From Brevundimonas sp. G8 (GTDB lineage Bacteria > Pseudomonadota > Alphaproteobacteria > Caulobacterales > Caulobacteraceae), in contig NZ_LR732816.1 in the NCBI RefSeq assembly GCF_902506205.1, positions 2,055,604-2,119,603 of the forward strand: a stretch of DNA of 64,000 bases. Direction: 5' to 3'. Each line of letters opens with the position of its first letter. Position 1 is the stretch's first letter. Under the pieces are notes generated by a model. That model had not been told where the DNA came from and did not search any database. It saw only the letters and a program-made list of their open reading frames with translations. Shown here piece after piece: positions 50,300 through 59,853 of the stretch. The translations under genes and the position numbers were made by a program.

Positions 50300-50336
50300 C
50301 CGACTGCATAAAACAATCAAAACAAGGGGATAAGCC

Positions 50337-51035
50337 ATGAAGAAGACCATGATCCGCGCGGCCGCCGCCGCCGCCGCTCTAGCTACGGGCCTGATCGGTC
50401 TCGCCGCGCCTGCCTCGGCTCAAAGCACCGTCGATGTGGCCTGGAACTTTGGTGTCGTCAGCGACTATGTGTTCCGCGGCTTCAGCCAGACGGGTGAAGA
50501 TCCCGCCATCCAGGGCGGCGTCGATCTGACCTCGGGCAGCTTCTACGGCGGCGCCTGGGCCTCGAATGTCGATTTCGGCGACGACACCGACGCGGAAGTC
50601 GATCTGTACGGCGGCTATCGCACCGAGGCCGGCGGCTTCGCGCTGGACTTCGGGGTGATCGGCTACCTCTACGTCGGAGAGCCGGACGGCGCCGACTATA
50701 ACTATGCCGAGTTCAAGGCTGCGGCGTCGCGCGCGGTCGGGCCCGCCACCTTCGGCGCCGCCGTCTATTACTCGCCCGACTTCTTCGGCATCGACGACGA
50801 AGCGACCTATGCCGAGGTCAACGCCGCCTTCAGCCCGGCCGACAAGTGGACGATCTCGGGCGCCGTCGGCAAGCAGTGGCTGAACGTCAGCGACGACTAC
50901 ACCACCTGGAACGCCGGCGTGGGCTATGCCCTGACCGACAAGGTCGGCATCGACGTCCGCTACTATGACACGGACGTCGATGGCGTGCCGGGCGCCGAAG
51001 ACCGGATCGTGGGCGCCATCAAACTCGCGTTCTGA
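50337..51035 (+). CDS. TorF-family putative porin (TIGR02001)
   Basis: A 232-residue outer-membrane protein with a signal peptide (about 1-29, ending ASAQ). The mature start VAWNFGVVSDYVFRGFSQTG is the family signature, and alternating aromatic/hydrophobic strands suggest a small beta-barrel, ending with the Phe common for outer-membrane proteins (GAIKLAF). Its place after amtB suggests a role in nitrogen-compound uptake, but no substrate is known. GGGGA seven bases upstream supports the start. Confidence 0.85.
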   Translation: MKKTMIRAAAAAAALATGLIGLAAPASAQSTVDVAWNFGVVSDYVFRGFSQTGEDPAIQGGVDLTSGSFYGGAWASNVDFGDDTDAEVDLYGGYRTEAGGFALDFGVIGYLYVGEPDGADYNYAEFKAAASRAVGPATFGAAVYYSPDFFGIDDEATYAEVNAAFSPADKWTISGAVGKQWLNVSDDYTTWNAGVGYALTDKVGIDVRYYDTDVDGVPGAEDRIVGAIKLAF

Positions 51036-51060
51036 TCCAGCGACAACTCTGAAAAAGGAA

Positions 51061-51090
51061 GGCCCCGGAGATCGCTCTCCGGGGCCTTTT
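51061..51090. terminator. Rho-independent terminator
   Basis: A perfect 11-bp stem (GGCCCCGGAGA with TCTCCGGGGCC) around a TCGC loop is followed by TTTT on the plus strand; AAAAA precedes it, so it can act on both strands. It separates the porin gene from the convergent GH15 gene. Confidence 0.9.
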
Positions 51091-51092
51091 GT

Positions 51093-53471
51093 CTATCGGG
51101 CGTAGCGGTCGTGGACGGGGTCGTAGCTGTCCCAGACCTTGCCGTCGGCCAGGGACCGCAGCAGCTTCAGATATTCCGCATGGGTCCAGGCCAGGGGCGT
51201 GGCGGAGTCCGTGTTCTGACCCAAGGCGTAAGCTTTGGCGGTCGGGTCGCCCACGCCGTCCCAGACCTGTTCGGCCAGCATCAGGCCGCTGTTGGCGAAC
51301 CGCTCCATGCCGCGCACATAGGTCTGGCGGATGGCGGCGATATCGGCGGCCGAGGGGGCGCCGTGCAGGCTGACGCGGGCAAGTTCGTAGTGTCCGCGTT
51401 CGCCGGTGAAGAAGGGCCAGACCCGGCCGCGCTGACCAGGGCTCATCTCGCCGCCGACGCCGTAGTTGGCGCCCGTCAGATGATCCTCGCCGTAGCCGTC
51501 GACGCCGTAACGGCGCCAGCCCGGCGTCTTGTCGCCCTCGGGACCGAAGTCGTAGCGAACGCGATACAGCGGCTCCAGCGACTGATCGTCATAGACGGGC
51601 AGGGTGGACAGGATGTGCGGATCGTCCGCCTTGCGCACGCCGTAGCGGACCAGTTCCAGGAAGCCGCCGTCCACGACCCGGTCCTCGGCCGGAGCGATCT
51701 GGCCGTTGGCGGCGCCGATCGGGGCCTTGTCGTTCGGGTTCTCGTTCTGGGTGATGCGGATGAAGTAGCGCCCGTCGCCGAAGTCGCCGTTGGTGGTGAA
51801 CATCCGCGCCTCGATCTTGGACGCATAGCTGTCGGCGGCGATCTGATACCGCGTGGCGCCCGTCGCATCGCCCGAGGCGCGGGCCATCTCGGCCGCGACC
51901 GTCAGGCCGGCGACCACGGCGGCGGTGCTGGACGGCGAATAGCCTTGCTGCTCTTCCCAGCGTTCCTGCTGGGTGAAGGGCGGCTTGATCTCGGAATCGT
52001 TCCACAACAGGCCGATCTTGCCGCCGTCCACCAGGAAGTCGGCGGCCGGTTTCAGCATGGACTGATACTGTTCGGTCATCTGGGCGTCCGACAGCCAGCC
52101 CATCTTCCACAGACGATAGCCCAGCATGATCGGCATGGCCGTCTGGTCCAGCTGAACCGCGACCCATTCCAGCTCGCCATCGACGTGGGTCTTTTGCAGG
52201 AACCAGCCGCCGACGCCGGTATTGCCGGGTGTGTTCGGTCCGACCTGCACCTGCGGCAGATAGTTGAAGGCCGCCAGCGGCGTCTCCTTGTCGCCCAGGG
52301 CCGCCAGGGCCATGGCCACCTGGTAGAAGTCGCGCGGCCAGACCGCCTTGTAACCGGTGGAGGACTTGGACGCGTCCACTGTGTCGCCCCAGGGGTTGGA
52401 CAGGGACGCGATCAGGGCGCCGGCGTGGGTGCGGTCCTCCTGCACCTTCAACATCAGGGCCGAGGCATAGGCCAGCTTGCCGCCGTCCGTGGATTGTTCG
52501 GCGATGCGCGGCAGTTCGGTCAGGGAGGCGACATAGTCCTCCCAACCCACGCGCTCGCCCTCACCGTTGAAGCGGGCGCGGAGTTCGCCAAAGGTGATCC
52601 CGGACGATCCTGAACCTTCCACTGCCGCCACCGCTGCCTGTCGGCTGTCGCCAAATCCGATGTAGATAGCCTGAGCCGATGCAAGCCCTTCGGGTACGCT
52701 ATGCATCTGGCCGGTCAGAACCACAGTGCCTGGCGTATCGCCGGTCGAGGCGTATAGGCGCGTTAGCCGGCCGTTGGCCTGAAGGTCCGTAAGACCGTCC
52801 GAAACGCCGAGGAAGCCGGCGCTGGAAGCTTCGAACGAGCGGCTTGGCATGAGAGCCAGATGAACGTTCCCCTCGTGGGCGAACAACATCTGATTGCTCG
52901 CCTCAGCATGATCGCCGCCGCCCGTGTTGGCCATGTGTGGTTCGAGGATGACATAGGGAGTCACCTCACCTTTTAGTGCATGTGTGATGACGGACATAAC
53001 AAGGGTGTTGCGGTCTGGATCGGTGAAGATTTCCTTGATGATTTCGAACCGTCCGGTCTTGTCGGTCGTGGTCACGCGATAGGCCGGTGACAGGGGACGC
53101 CCGGCGGCGTCGACATGGGAATATTCCGTCCTTGACGTCGTGTCGGTGCCCTCGATGGACAACCCGGTTTCGGTCATGACGGCAAGGCGCAACTGCTTGA
53201 TCTGGGCCTCGTGGATCAGGCCGTACATGGTCTCGGTCAGGATGCCGTCGGCGATGGAATACCAGACCTTGGACACTGCGCCGGTCGGGCCGCCGTCGCG
53301 ATACTGACCATCGACATAGGCTTCATAGGATGCGCCCGCGCCGGTCTTGGCCGCGCTGGACCAGACGGGGGGTAAGCCCGGTGCGCCGGGGGCGACCGAT
53401 TGGGCGGAAGCGGCGGAGGCGAGGGCCAGGCCGGCGACGCCGGCGAGGCAGAGGGTCTTTGACATACGCAT
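51093..53471 (-). CDS. Glucoamylase (glucan 1,4-alpha-glucosidase, GH15)
   Basis: An exported enzyme releasing glucose from the ends of maltodextrins or starch, 792 residues. A signal peptide covers about residues 1-23. An N-terminal beta-sandwich (about 25-290) precedes the (alpha/alpha)6 barrel. The barrel has VWPRDFYQVAMAL, then RWEEQQGYSPSS with the likely catalytic acid, and WPFFTGERGHYEL with the likely base. The start at 53471 has GAGG six bases upstream. It lies eight bases after the MFS gene, last in the GH97-MFS-GH15 operon. Confidence 0.92.
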   Translation of the reverse strand: MRMSKTLCLAGVAGLALASAASAQSVAPGAPGLPPVWSSAAKTGAGASYEAYVDGQYRDGGPTGAVSKVWYSIADGILTETMYGLIHEAQIKQLRLAVMTETGLSIEGTDTTSRTEYSHVDAAGRPLSPAYRVTTTDKTGRFEIIKEIFTDPDRNTLVMSVITHALKGEVTPYVILEPHMANTGGGDHAEASNQMLFAHEGNVHLALMPSRSFEASSAGFLGVSDGLTDLQANGRLTRLYASTGDTPGTVVLTGQMHSVPEGLASAQAIYIGFGDSRQAAVAAVEGSGSSGITFGELRARFNGEGERVGWEDYVASLTELPRIAEQSTDGGKLAYASALMLKVQEDRTHAGALIASLSNPWGDTVDASKSSTGYKAVWPRDFYQVAMALAALGDKETPLAAFNYLPQVQVGPNTPGNTGVGGWFLQKTHVDGELEWVAVQLDQTAMPIMLGYRLWKMGWLSDAQMTEQYQSMLKPAADFLVDGGKIGLLWNDSEIKPPFTQQERWEEQQGYSPSSTAAVVAGLTVAAEMARASGDATGATRYQIAADSYASKIEARMFTTNGDFGDGRYFIRITQNENPNDKAPIGAANGQIAPAEDRVVDGGFLELVRYGVRKADDPHILSTLPVYDDQSLEPLYRVRYDFGPEGDKTPGWRRYGVDGYGEDHLTGANYGVGGEMSPGQRGRVWPFFTGERGHYELARVSLHGAPSAADIAAIRQTYVRGMERFANSGLMLAEQVWDGVGDPTAKAYALGQNTDSATPLAWTHAEYLKLLRSLADGKVWDSYDPVHDRYAR

Positions 53472-53479
53472 GGAGGTCC

Positions 53480-55018
53480 TCACGGATTGCGCGTGGGGGG
53501 AAGCGAGCGGGACTCGCGGACGAACAGCGCGCTGACCGCAGCCAGCACGAAGGAGACGGCGCCCAGCACCAGGGCCCAGATGGCCTGGCCGTCGAACAGG
53601 GTCTTCAGGATCAGGCCCAGGACTGTGGCGGCCAGCAGTTGCGGCACGACGATGAAAATGTTGAAGACGCCCATATAGACGCCCATCTTCCGGTCCGGCA
53701 CCGCTGCCGACAGGATGGCGTAGGGCATGGAGACGATCGAGGCCCAGGCGAAGCCGACGCCGATCATCGGTAGCCACAGCAGGCCCGGCTCTCGGATGAC
53801 GAAGACGCCGAAGAGGCCCGCCGCGCCCAGCAAAAGCATCAGGGCGTGGGTCGCCTTGCGGCCAATGCGCTTGGCCAAGACCGGCAGAGTGAAGGCCGCC
53901 AGCGCCGCCACGCCGTTGTAGACGCCGAACAGAACCCCGACCCAGTCGGCGCCCGTGGCGTAGGCGGCCGAGGTGGTGTCGGTCGTGCCGTAATGGACGC
54001 GGGTCACGGCGGCAGTGGTGTAGATCCACATGGCGAACAGGGCGAACCAGCTGAAGAACTGGACGACCGCCAGGCCGCGCATCGTCTCTGGCATGCGAAA
54101 GATGTCGTTCAGAATCTCGGTGGCGGCGTTGACGATGCGGCGGCGTTGCATAATGCCGACCGCGATCTGAAGCAGGCCGAAACCGGCGGAGAAGCCGGCC
54201 AGGACCAGCAGTTCCTTTTCCAGATCCATCACTGAGATCAGCACGAAGCCCAGTCCACCCAACACCGCGCAGACCAGGCCGGAGGTCATCCAGCCCTGGA
54301 CGCTGCGGGCCGGCGCCTCGGGGCCGTCGTCAGCGGGGGCGCCCAGCGCTTCCTGCTTGGCGCGTTCGAAGGCGGCGATCTGTTCGGGGCTGTATTCCTT
54401 GGTGCTCAGCACGGTCCACAGGACGGCTGCGAACAGGCCCGCCGCGCCGACGTAGAAGGCGATCTTGACCGACAGGGGCACGACGCCGGCCTCAGCCGTC
54501 GAGGCGATGTTGAAGACATTGGACAGCAGCCACGGCAGGGTCGAGGCGAAGACCGCGCCGGCGCCGATGAAGAAGCTCTGCATCGCATAGCCGGCGGTGC
54601 GCTGTTCCTCCGGCAGGTTGTCGCCGACGAAGGCGCGGAACGGCTCCATGGTGATGTTGATCGAGGCGTCCATGATCCACAGCATGGCTGCGGCGAACCA
54701 CAGGCTGGGGCTGTTTGGCATGGCGATCAGGGCCAGGGTGGTGGCGATGGCGCCGACCAGGAAATAGGGGCGGCGTCGCCCGAACCGGGTCCAGGTCTTG
54801 TCGCTGAAATGACCGATGATCGGCTGGACCAGCAGACCCGTCAGCGGCGCGGCGATCCACAGAATGGCCAGCGAATCCACCTCGGCGCCCAGGGTCTGGA
54901 AAATCCGGCTGGTGTTGGCGTTCTGCAGGCCGAAGCCGATCTGGATGCCGAAGAAGCCGACGCACATATTCCAGATCGCCAGGCCGGACAGACGCGGGCG
55001 GTGGGCGAGGAGGCTCAT
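53480..55018 (-). CDS. MFS sugar transporter, SLC45/MalY-like
   Basis: A 512-residue transporter with about twelve transmembrane helices. GHFSDKTWTRFGRRRPYFL is the conserved loop (R-x-G-R-R) of the SLC45/GPH sugar transporters, which move disaccharides with protons. In Caulobacter a related protein, MalY, brings maltose across the inner membrane; context here is the same. Its start overlaps the GH97 stop by four bases (ATGA). It would import maltose or glucose made by the exported enzymes. Confidence 0.9.
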   Translation of the reverse strand: MSLLAHRPRLSGLAIWNMCVGFFGIQIGFGLQNANTSRIFQTLGAEVDSLAILWIAAPLTGLLVQPIIGHFSDKTWTRFGRRRPYFLVGAIATTLALIAMPNSPSLWFAAAMLWIMDASINITMEPFRAFVGDNLPEEQRTAGYAMQSFFIGAGAVFASTLPWLLSNVFNIASTAEAGVVPLSVKIAFYVGAAGLFAAVLWTVLSTKEYSPEQIAAFERAKQEALGAPADDGPEAPARSVQGWMTSGLVCAVLGGLGFVLISVMDLEKELLVLAGFSAGFGLLQIAVGIMQRRRIVNAATEILNDIFRMPETMRGLAVVQFFSWFALFAMWIYTTAAVTRVHYGTTDTTSAAYATGADWVGVLFGVYNGVAALAAFTLPVLAKRIGRKATHALMLLLGAAGLFGVFVIREPGLLWLPMIGVGFAWASIVSMPYAILSAAVPDRKMGVYMGVFNIFIVVPQLLAATVLGLILKTLFDGQAIWALVLGAVSFVLAAVSALFVRESRSLPPTRNP

Positions 55019-57081
55019 CTACGGCGCGCCCGGCCCAGCGGTACGAAGCGAATGGCCTGGCCGCCGCCGGACGCCAGGGCCAGCGTCAGCGCATCCCCCG
55101 AAGTCACCTCGCGCTGCTCGATGACGATGTCCTCGCGCTTGGCCTTGTAGTCGGCCTCTGGACCGTCGCGGTAGATTTCGGCGCGGTAGCGGCGGCCGGC
55201 GTCCAGGAAGTCCAGAGGCGCGGACAGGACGCGCGGATGCTCGTCGGTGATGGCCCCCAGAGCCCAGATGTCAGTGCCGCGTTCCTTGCGGGCGGTGACG
55301 ACATAGCCGCCCATTTCGGCGGCCAGGGTGCGGCTCTCGTCCCAGTCGACAGGCACGTCCTTGATGAACTGGAACGGTCCGGGATTGTTCTCGTAGTTGA
55401 CCAGCAGGTCGGCCGCCATCTGGATCGGGCTGTAGATGACGACATAGAGGGCCAGCTGTTTGGCCCAGGTCGTCTGCACGCCGCCGGGGCTGCGCGTCTC
55501 CATGCCGAAGATGCCTGGAGTATAGTCCATCGGCCCGGCCAGCAGGCGGGTGAAGACCAGGTTCGGCTCGTGCTCGGGCGGATTGCCGGGGTTGCCCCAG
55601 GCCGAATATTCCATGCCCCGCTGGCCCTCGCGGCTGATGATGTTGGGATAGGTGCGGCGCAGGCCCGTATCCTTGAAAGGCTCGTGCGCGTTGATCGCGA
55701 CCTTGTGGCGGGCGCCGGCCTCGACGACCTTCATATGGTGCTGGGCCATCGCCTGGCTCTCGTGCCAGGCCATGACCATCTGGCCGTCCGGCCCGGCGAC
55801 GCGGGCGCCCTGCGCATCCGCGACATAGCCGGTCTTCACCGAATGGACCCCGAGGCGTTCATACAGGGCCATCGCCGGTTCGAGCTGCTGCTCATAATGG
55901 AAGGCGTTGCCGCCGGTTTCGTGGTGGCCGATCAACTGCACGCCCTTGGACCGGGCATGGGCGCAGACCGCCTCGATGTCGAAGTCGGGATAGGCCTCGG
56001 TGAAGCTGAAGTCCGAACCGTTGGCGAACCACTGGCCGTCCCAGCCCTTGTTCCAGCCCTCGACCAAAACCCCGCCGAAGCCGTGCTGGGCCGCAAAGTC
56101 GATGTGCTTGATGGTGTTTTCGGTGGTCGCGCCATGCTTGGGGCCGGCGTTCCAGCTCTTCAGCTCCAGGTGCATCTCCCACCAGACGCCGACGTATTTC
56201 ATTGGTTTGAACCAGCTGACATCGCCCAGTTTGTTCGGCTCGTTCAGGTTCAGGATCAGGCTGGAGTCGATCAGGCCAGCGGCTGTGTCGCTGATCTGCA
56301 GCGTGCGCCACGGGGTGTTGAACGGGGCCTCGCGCACCACGGCGGCGTTGGTCAGGCCGGGCGTCAGCTGGGCGCGGAAGTTGGTGCCCTCGGAGCGACG
56401 CAGGTTCATGCCGGCGTAGTCAATGCAGGCCGCCTCGTGGATCGAGACGTGCAGGCCCGACTGGCCCTTGACCGTCATCGGGGTCTGGGCGCTGCCGACC
56501 GCGTCGATCGGCGTGCGGTCGTAGAGGTATTCCTCGCGGTTCCATTCCCAGGCCGGGCACCACAGGGCCTCGCCGTTTTCAGCCAGATTGAACTCGGTGA
56601 TCTCGGAGCCGATGCGCACGGTCTTCAGCGCGGGCTGGTCGGGGAATTCGTAGCGGAAGCCCAGGCCGTCGTCATAGAGGCGGAAGACTACATCGACGCG
56701 GCGTTGCAGGCCGCCGGTCTCGGCATAGGCGACGCGCCATTCGTTGTAGTGGTTGCGGATGAAGCGACGCTCGCCCCACGGCTGCTCCCAGGTGTCGTCC
56801 ACGGTCACCGGCTGACCGGCGGTCAGGGTCAGGCCGCGCTCGATAGCGGGGGCGTCGGTCAGCAGGAAGCCCAGCTTGGACGGCGCCACCACGACCCGGC
56901 CCTGGCGCAGGACCGAATACATCGGCCGGCCGTCGTTGTCGGTGAAGGCCTCGACCGTCAACACGCCGCCGGGCGACGACGCGCGGGCATGGGCGGGCGT
57001 GGTCTGGGCGCGAACGCCGCTGGCGCCGAAGGCCAGGATCGAAACGCCGCCGAGGGCCAGGAAGGATCTGCGCTGCATCAT
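55015..57081 (-). CDS. GH97-family alpha-glucosidase (SusB-like), Tat-exported
   Basis: A calcium-dependent alpha-glucosidase of family 97, 688 residues. The N-terminus MMQRRSFLALGG followed by VSILAFG is a twin-arginine (Tat) signal. The N-terminal beta-super-sandwich contains LYDDGLGFRYEFP, and the barrel carries the candidate catalytic glutamates in GVLVEGWNKGW, LIGHHETGGN, INAHEPFKDTG and SREGQRGMEYS. The start at 57081 has GGAG five bases upstream. It is the first gene of the operon with the MFS and GH15 genes, divergent from the LacI regulator. Confidence 0.93.
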   Translation of the reverse strand: MMQRRSFLALGGVSILAFGASGVRAQTTPAHARASSPGGVLTVEAFTDNDGRPMYSVLRQGRVVVAPSKLGFLLTDAPAIERGLTLTAGQPVTVDDTWEQPWGERRFIRNHYNEWRVAYAETGGLQRRVDVVFRLYDDGLGFRYEFPDQPALKTVRIGSEITEFNLAENGEALWCPAWEWNREEYLYDRTPIDAVGSAQTPMTVKGQSGLHVSIHEAACIDYAGMNLRRSEGTNFRAQLTPGLTNAAVVREAPFNTPWRTLQISDTAAGLIDSSLILNLNEPNKLGDVSWFKPMKYVGVWWEMHLELKSWNAGPKHGATTENTIKHIDFAAQHGFGGVLVEGWNKGWDGQWFANGSDFSFTEAYPDFDIEAVCAHARSKGVQLIGHHETGGNAFHYEQQLEPAMALYERLGVHSVKTGYVADAQGARVAGPDGQMVMAWHESQAMAQHHMKVVEAGARHKVAINAHEPFKDTGLRRTYPNIISREGQRGMEYSAWGNPGNPPEHEPNLVFTRLLAGPMDYTPGIFGMETRSPGGVQTTWAKQLALYVVIYSPIQMAADLLVNYENNPGPFQFIKDVPVDWDESRTLAAEMGGYVVTARKERGTDIWALGAITDEHPRVLSAPLDFLDAGRRYRAEIYRDGPEADYKAKREDIVIEQREVTSGDALTLALASGGGQAIRFVPLGRARRR

Positions 57082-57135
57082 GGGAACTCCGTTACGCCGC
57101 CTCTTGCCAACCGCCGCGAACGGTGGCTGAAATAT

Positions 57136-57152
57136 TTGCAGAAAAATTTGCA
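57136..57152. promoter_or_regulatory. Putative LacI-family operator, GH97/lacI spacer
   Basis: TTGCA-GAAAAATT-TGCA places two TGCA elements in the 103-base divergent spacer. The flanking TTTGCAG is similar to the sites at 61705-61718 and 61878-61891, though with wider spacing here. Confidence 0.45.
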
Positions 57153-57184
57153 GCGTCGCCATGCTGCTGTGAGGACCCGCGACC

Positions 57185-58204
57185 TTGAGCCGCAAGACAA
57201 CCCGTCTGGAAGACATCGCCCGCCTGGCGGGGGTGTCCATCGCCACCGCCTCGCGCGCGCTGAACGACAGCCCCGCCGTTAACGACCGCACCAAACAGAC
57301 GATCTGGAAGCTGGCGAAGGAACACGACTATCCGTTCCGTCGCCACATGCCTGCCGGTCCCATCGGCGCCCAGGGCACCATCGCCCTGGTCGTGCCGCGT
57401 CCGCAGGGGCGGGAAGGGCGCCTCAGCGATCCCTTCTTCCTGGAACTGCTGGCCGGAGTGGGCGAGGCGGCGCGCGAACGCGGCTGCGACCTGCTGATGA
57501 GCCATATCTCGCCCGCCAACTATGACGAGCTGTCGGGCGCGCTGAACACCAGCCGTGCGGACGGTGTGATCTTCCTGGGTCAGTCCAGCCTGCACTCGGC
57601 CTTCAACCGGCTGGTGGATGCCGACCATCGCTTCGTCGTCTGGGGCGCCGAACTGCCCGATCAGGACTATTGCTCCATCGGCTCGGACAATATCTCGGGC
57701 GGACGGCGCGCGACCCTGCATCTGGCGCGGCTGGGGCGAAAGCGCATCGTCTTTCTGGGCGACCTGGATCCGCCCGAGTCGATGCAACGGCACCGCGGCT
57801 ATCTGGACGCCTTGGCCCAGGCCGGATTGGCGGTCGAGCCGGACCTGATCGTATCGGCCCATTTCGAGGTCGAGTCGGCCGAGGCCACGGTGGACGCCCT
57901 GATCCGGCGCGGCGTCGCCTTCGACGGGGTGGTGGCCGCCTCCGACCAGATCGCCCTGGGCGCCGTGCGCGCCCTGTTGCACGCCGGTATCGACGTGCCG
58001 GGCCAGGTCTCGGTCATCGGTTTCGACAATGTGCCGTTCAGCCGTTACTCGCGCCCGGCCCTGTCCACCATCGCCCAGGACACGATGAAGGCCGGTCGGC
58101 TGATGGTGTCCAAACTGCTGGACCACGGTGGCGCCGACGTCGGCGCCGGCCGGTCGGAGCGGGTGCCGACCGAGCTGATCGTGCGCGAGACCTGCGGCGG
58201 CTGA
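57185..58204 (+). CDS. LacI-family transcriptional regulator (MalI-like)
   Basis: A 339-residue regulator with an N-terminal helix-turn-helix (TTRLEDIARLAGVSIATASR then ALNDSPAVNDRT) and a periplasmic-binding-protein-like sugar domain (DGVIFLGQSS, then DGVVAASDQIALGAVRAL). It starts with TTG at 57185 with GAGGA nine bases upstream; an ATG at 57161 is closed by a stop. Placed between divergent maltose-type genes, it probably represses them in the absence of maltose. Confidence 0.9.
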   Translation: MSRKTTRLEDIARLAGVSIATASRALNDSPAVNDRTKQTIWKLAKEHDYPFRRHMPAGPIGAQGTIALVVPRPQGREGRLSDPFFLELLAGVGEAARERGCDLLMSHISPANYDELSGALNTSRADGVIFLGQSSLHSAFNRLVDADHRFVVWGAELPDQDYCSIGSDNISGGRRATLHLARLGRKRIVFLGDLDPPESMQRHRGYLDALAQAGLAVEPDLIVSAHFEVESAEATVDALIRRGVAFDGVVAASDQIALGAVRALLHAGIDVPGQVSVIGFDNVPFSRYSRPALSTIAQDTMKAGRLMVSKLLDHGGADVGAGRSERVPTELIVRETCGG

Positions 58205-58212
58205 ACCCATCC

Positions 58213-59853
58213 TCAGACCGCGAACAACAGGCCGGCGAGGGGCGGCAATGTCTGTCCGTCCGCCTCGGTCCAGTTGATCGCCTCGATACGACGCGCACCC
58301 GCAGGCGGTGACCAGTCGATGGCGACGTGGCCCAGGTTGAAGACGCACAACAGGCGCTCGCCGTCGTCGCCGCGTTCGAACCGCTCGAAGACCACCAGAC
58401 CCTGGGGCGCCTCGACCAGTTCAAGACCGCCCAGGCGCAGCGCCGGATGGGCCTTACGCAGGGCGATGACGCGGCGGGCGACGTGCAGGGTCGAGGTCGG
58501 ATCGGCCTCCTCAGCATCGACGGCCAGTTTCAGGTGGCGCGGATCGACCGGCAGCCAGGGCTCGACCGTCGAGAAGCCGGCGTTGGGCGCGGACGCGACC
58601 CAGGGGATCGGCGTGCGGGCGCCGTCGCGGCCCAGGGTCAGGGGCCAGTTGGCGATGGCCTCGGGATCGACCAGCCTCTCGAACGGCACTTGGGCCTGCG
58701 GCAGGCCCAGTTCCTCGCCCTGATAGACGAAGACATTACCGCGCAGGCACATCAGCAGCAGCAGGGCCATCCGTGCGAAGGCCGTCTCGTCGCGGCCCTC
58801 AGCCCAGCGTGATACCGCGCGTGGCGCGTCGTGGTTCGAGAAGGTCCAGGACGGCCAGCCTTCGCCCTGCTGGTCCGGCCACATGCTGTCGCCCACGCCG
58901 ATCAGTTCGGGCTTCAGCGCATCGGCATACAGGTAGAGGAAGCCATAGGCGGAATGCAGCCGGTCGTTCCCGGCGGTGAATTCCTTCATCTCGCGGTCGG
59001 CGTGATCGCCGCCGACCTCCGCCACCGTGAACCGGCCTTCGTAACTGTCGGTCAGGGCGCGGACGCGGTTCAGGAAGCCGATGATGTCGGGGTGGGACTG
59101 GTTGTAGATCTTGTCCTGGAAGTCGAACGGGCGCGTCCGCTTCTTGCCGTCGGCGATCGGCGGGTTGTCGCGCAGGGACGGGTCGTGGATGGCGAAGTTG
59201 ATGGCGTCCAGGCGGAAGCCGTCCACCCCCTTGTCCAGCCAGAAGCGGGCCGCCGCGATCAGGGCGTCCTGCACCGCCGGGTTCCTGACGTTCAGCTGAG
59301 GCTGGGAGGCCAGGAAGTTGTGCATGTAATACTGGCCGCGCCGCGCATCCCAGGTCCAGGCCGGACCGCCGAACACCGACTGCCAGTTCGACGGCGGCGA
59401 GCCGTCCGGCTTGGCGTCGGCCCAGACGTACCAGTCGGCATGTTCGCCGTTTCGGCTAGCGCGGCTGTCGATGAACCAGGGGTGTTCGTCCGAGGTGTGG
59501 GAGAACACCTGATCAATGACGACCTTCAGTCCCAGGGCATGGGCGCGCGCGATCAGGGCGTCGAAGTCGGCGAGATCGCCGAAGATCGGATCGACGTCGC
59601 AATAGTCCGAGACGTCATAACCGAAGTCCTTCATCGGCGACGTGAAGAAGGGCGACAGCCAAATCCCGTCCACGCCCAGCGAGGCGACGTAATCCAGATG
59701 GTCGGTGATGCCCGTCAGGTCGCCGACGCCGTCGTCGTTCGAGTCCGCGAAGCTGCGCGGATAGACCTGGTACAGGACCGCCCCTCGCCACCAGTCGTGA
59801 GCGAGGGCAGGGGCGGCGTCAGCCGTAAGGAGATCGAGAGGCTGGGCGGTCAC
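58213..59853 (-). CDS. GH13 alpha-glucosidase (cytoplasmic)
   Basis: A 546-residue enzyme of family GH13 (oligo-1,6-glucosidase/alpha-glucosidase branch). It begins WWRGAVLYQVYPRSFADSN; KVVIDQVFSHTSDEHPWF, GVDGFRLDAINFA (nucleophile Asp), FTVAEVGGD (acid/base Glu) and FSNHDAPR (third acid) form the active site. No signal peptide is seen, so it should act on imported maltose in the cytoplasm. It starts with GTG at 59853, overlapping the upstream amylase stop by four bases (GTGA). Confidence 0.93.
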   Translation of the reverse strand: MTAQPLDLLTADAAPALAHDWWRGAVLYQVYPRSFADSNDDGVGDLTGITDHLDYVASLGVDGIWLSPFFTSPMKDFGYDVSDYCDVDPIFGDLADFDALIARAHALGLKVVIDQVFSHTSDEHPWFIDSRASRNGEHADWYVWADAKPDGSPPSNWQSVFGGPAWTWDARRGQYYMHNFLASQPQLNVRNPAVQDALIAAARFWLDKGVDGFRLDAINFAIHDPSLRDNPPIADGKKRTRPFDFQDKIYNQSHPDIIGFLNRVRALTDSYEGRFTVAEVGGDHADREMKEFTAGNDRLHSAYGFLYLYADALKPELIGVGDSMWPDQQGEGWPSWTFSNHDAPRAVSRWAEGRDETAFARMALLLLMCLRGNVFVYQGEELGLPQAQVPFERLVDPEAIANWPLTLGRDGARTPIPWVASAPNAGFSTVEPWLPVDPRHLKLAVDAEEADPTSTLHVARRVIALRKAHPALRLGGLELVEAPQGLVVFERFERGDDGERLLCVFNLGHVAIDWSPPAGARRIEAINWTEADGQTLPPLAGLLFAV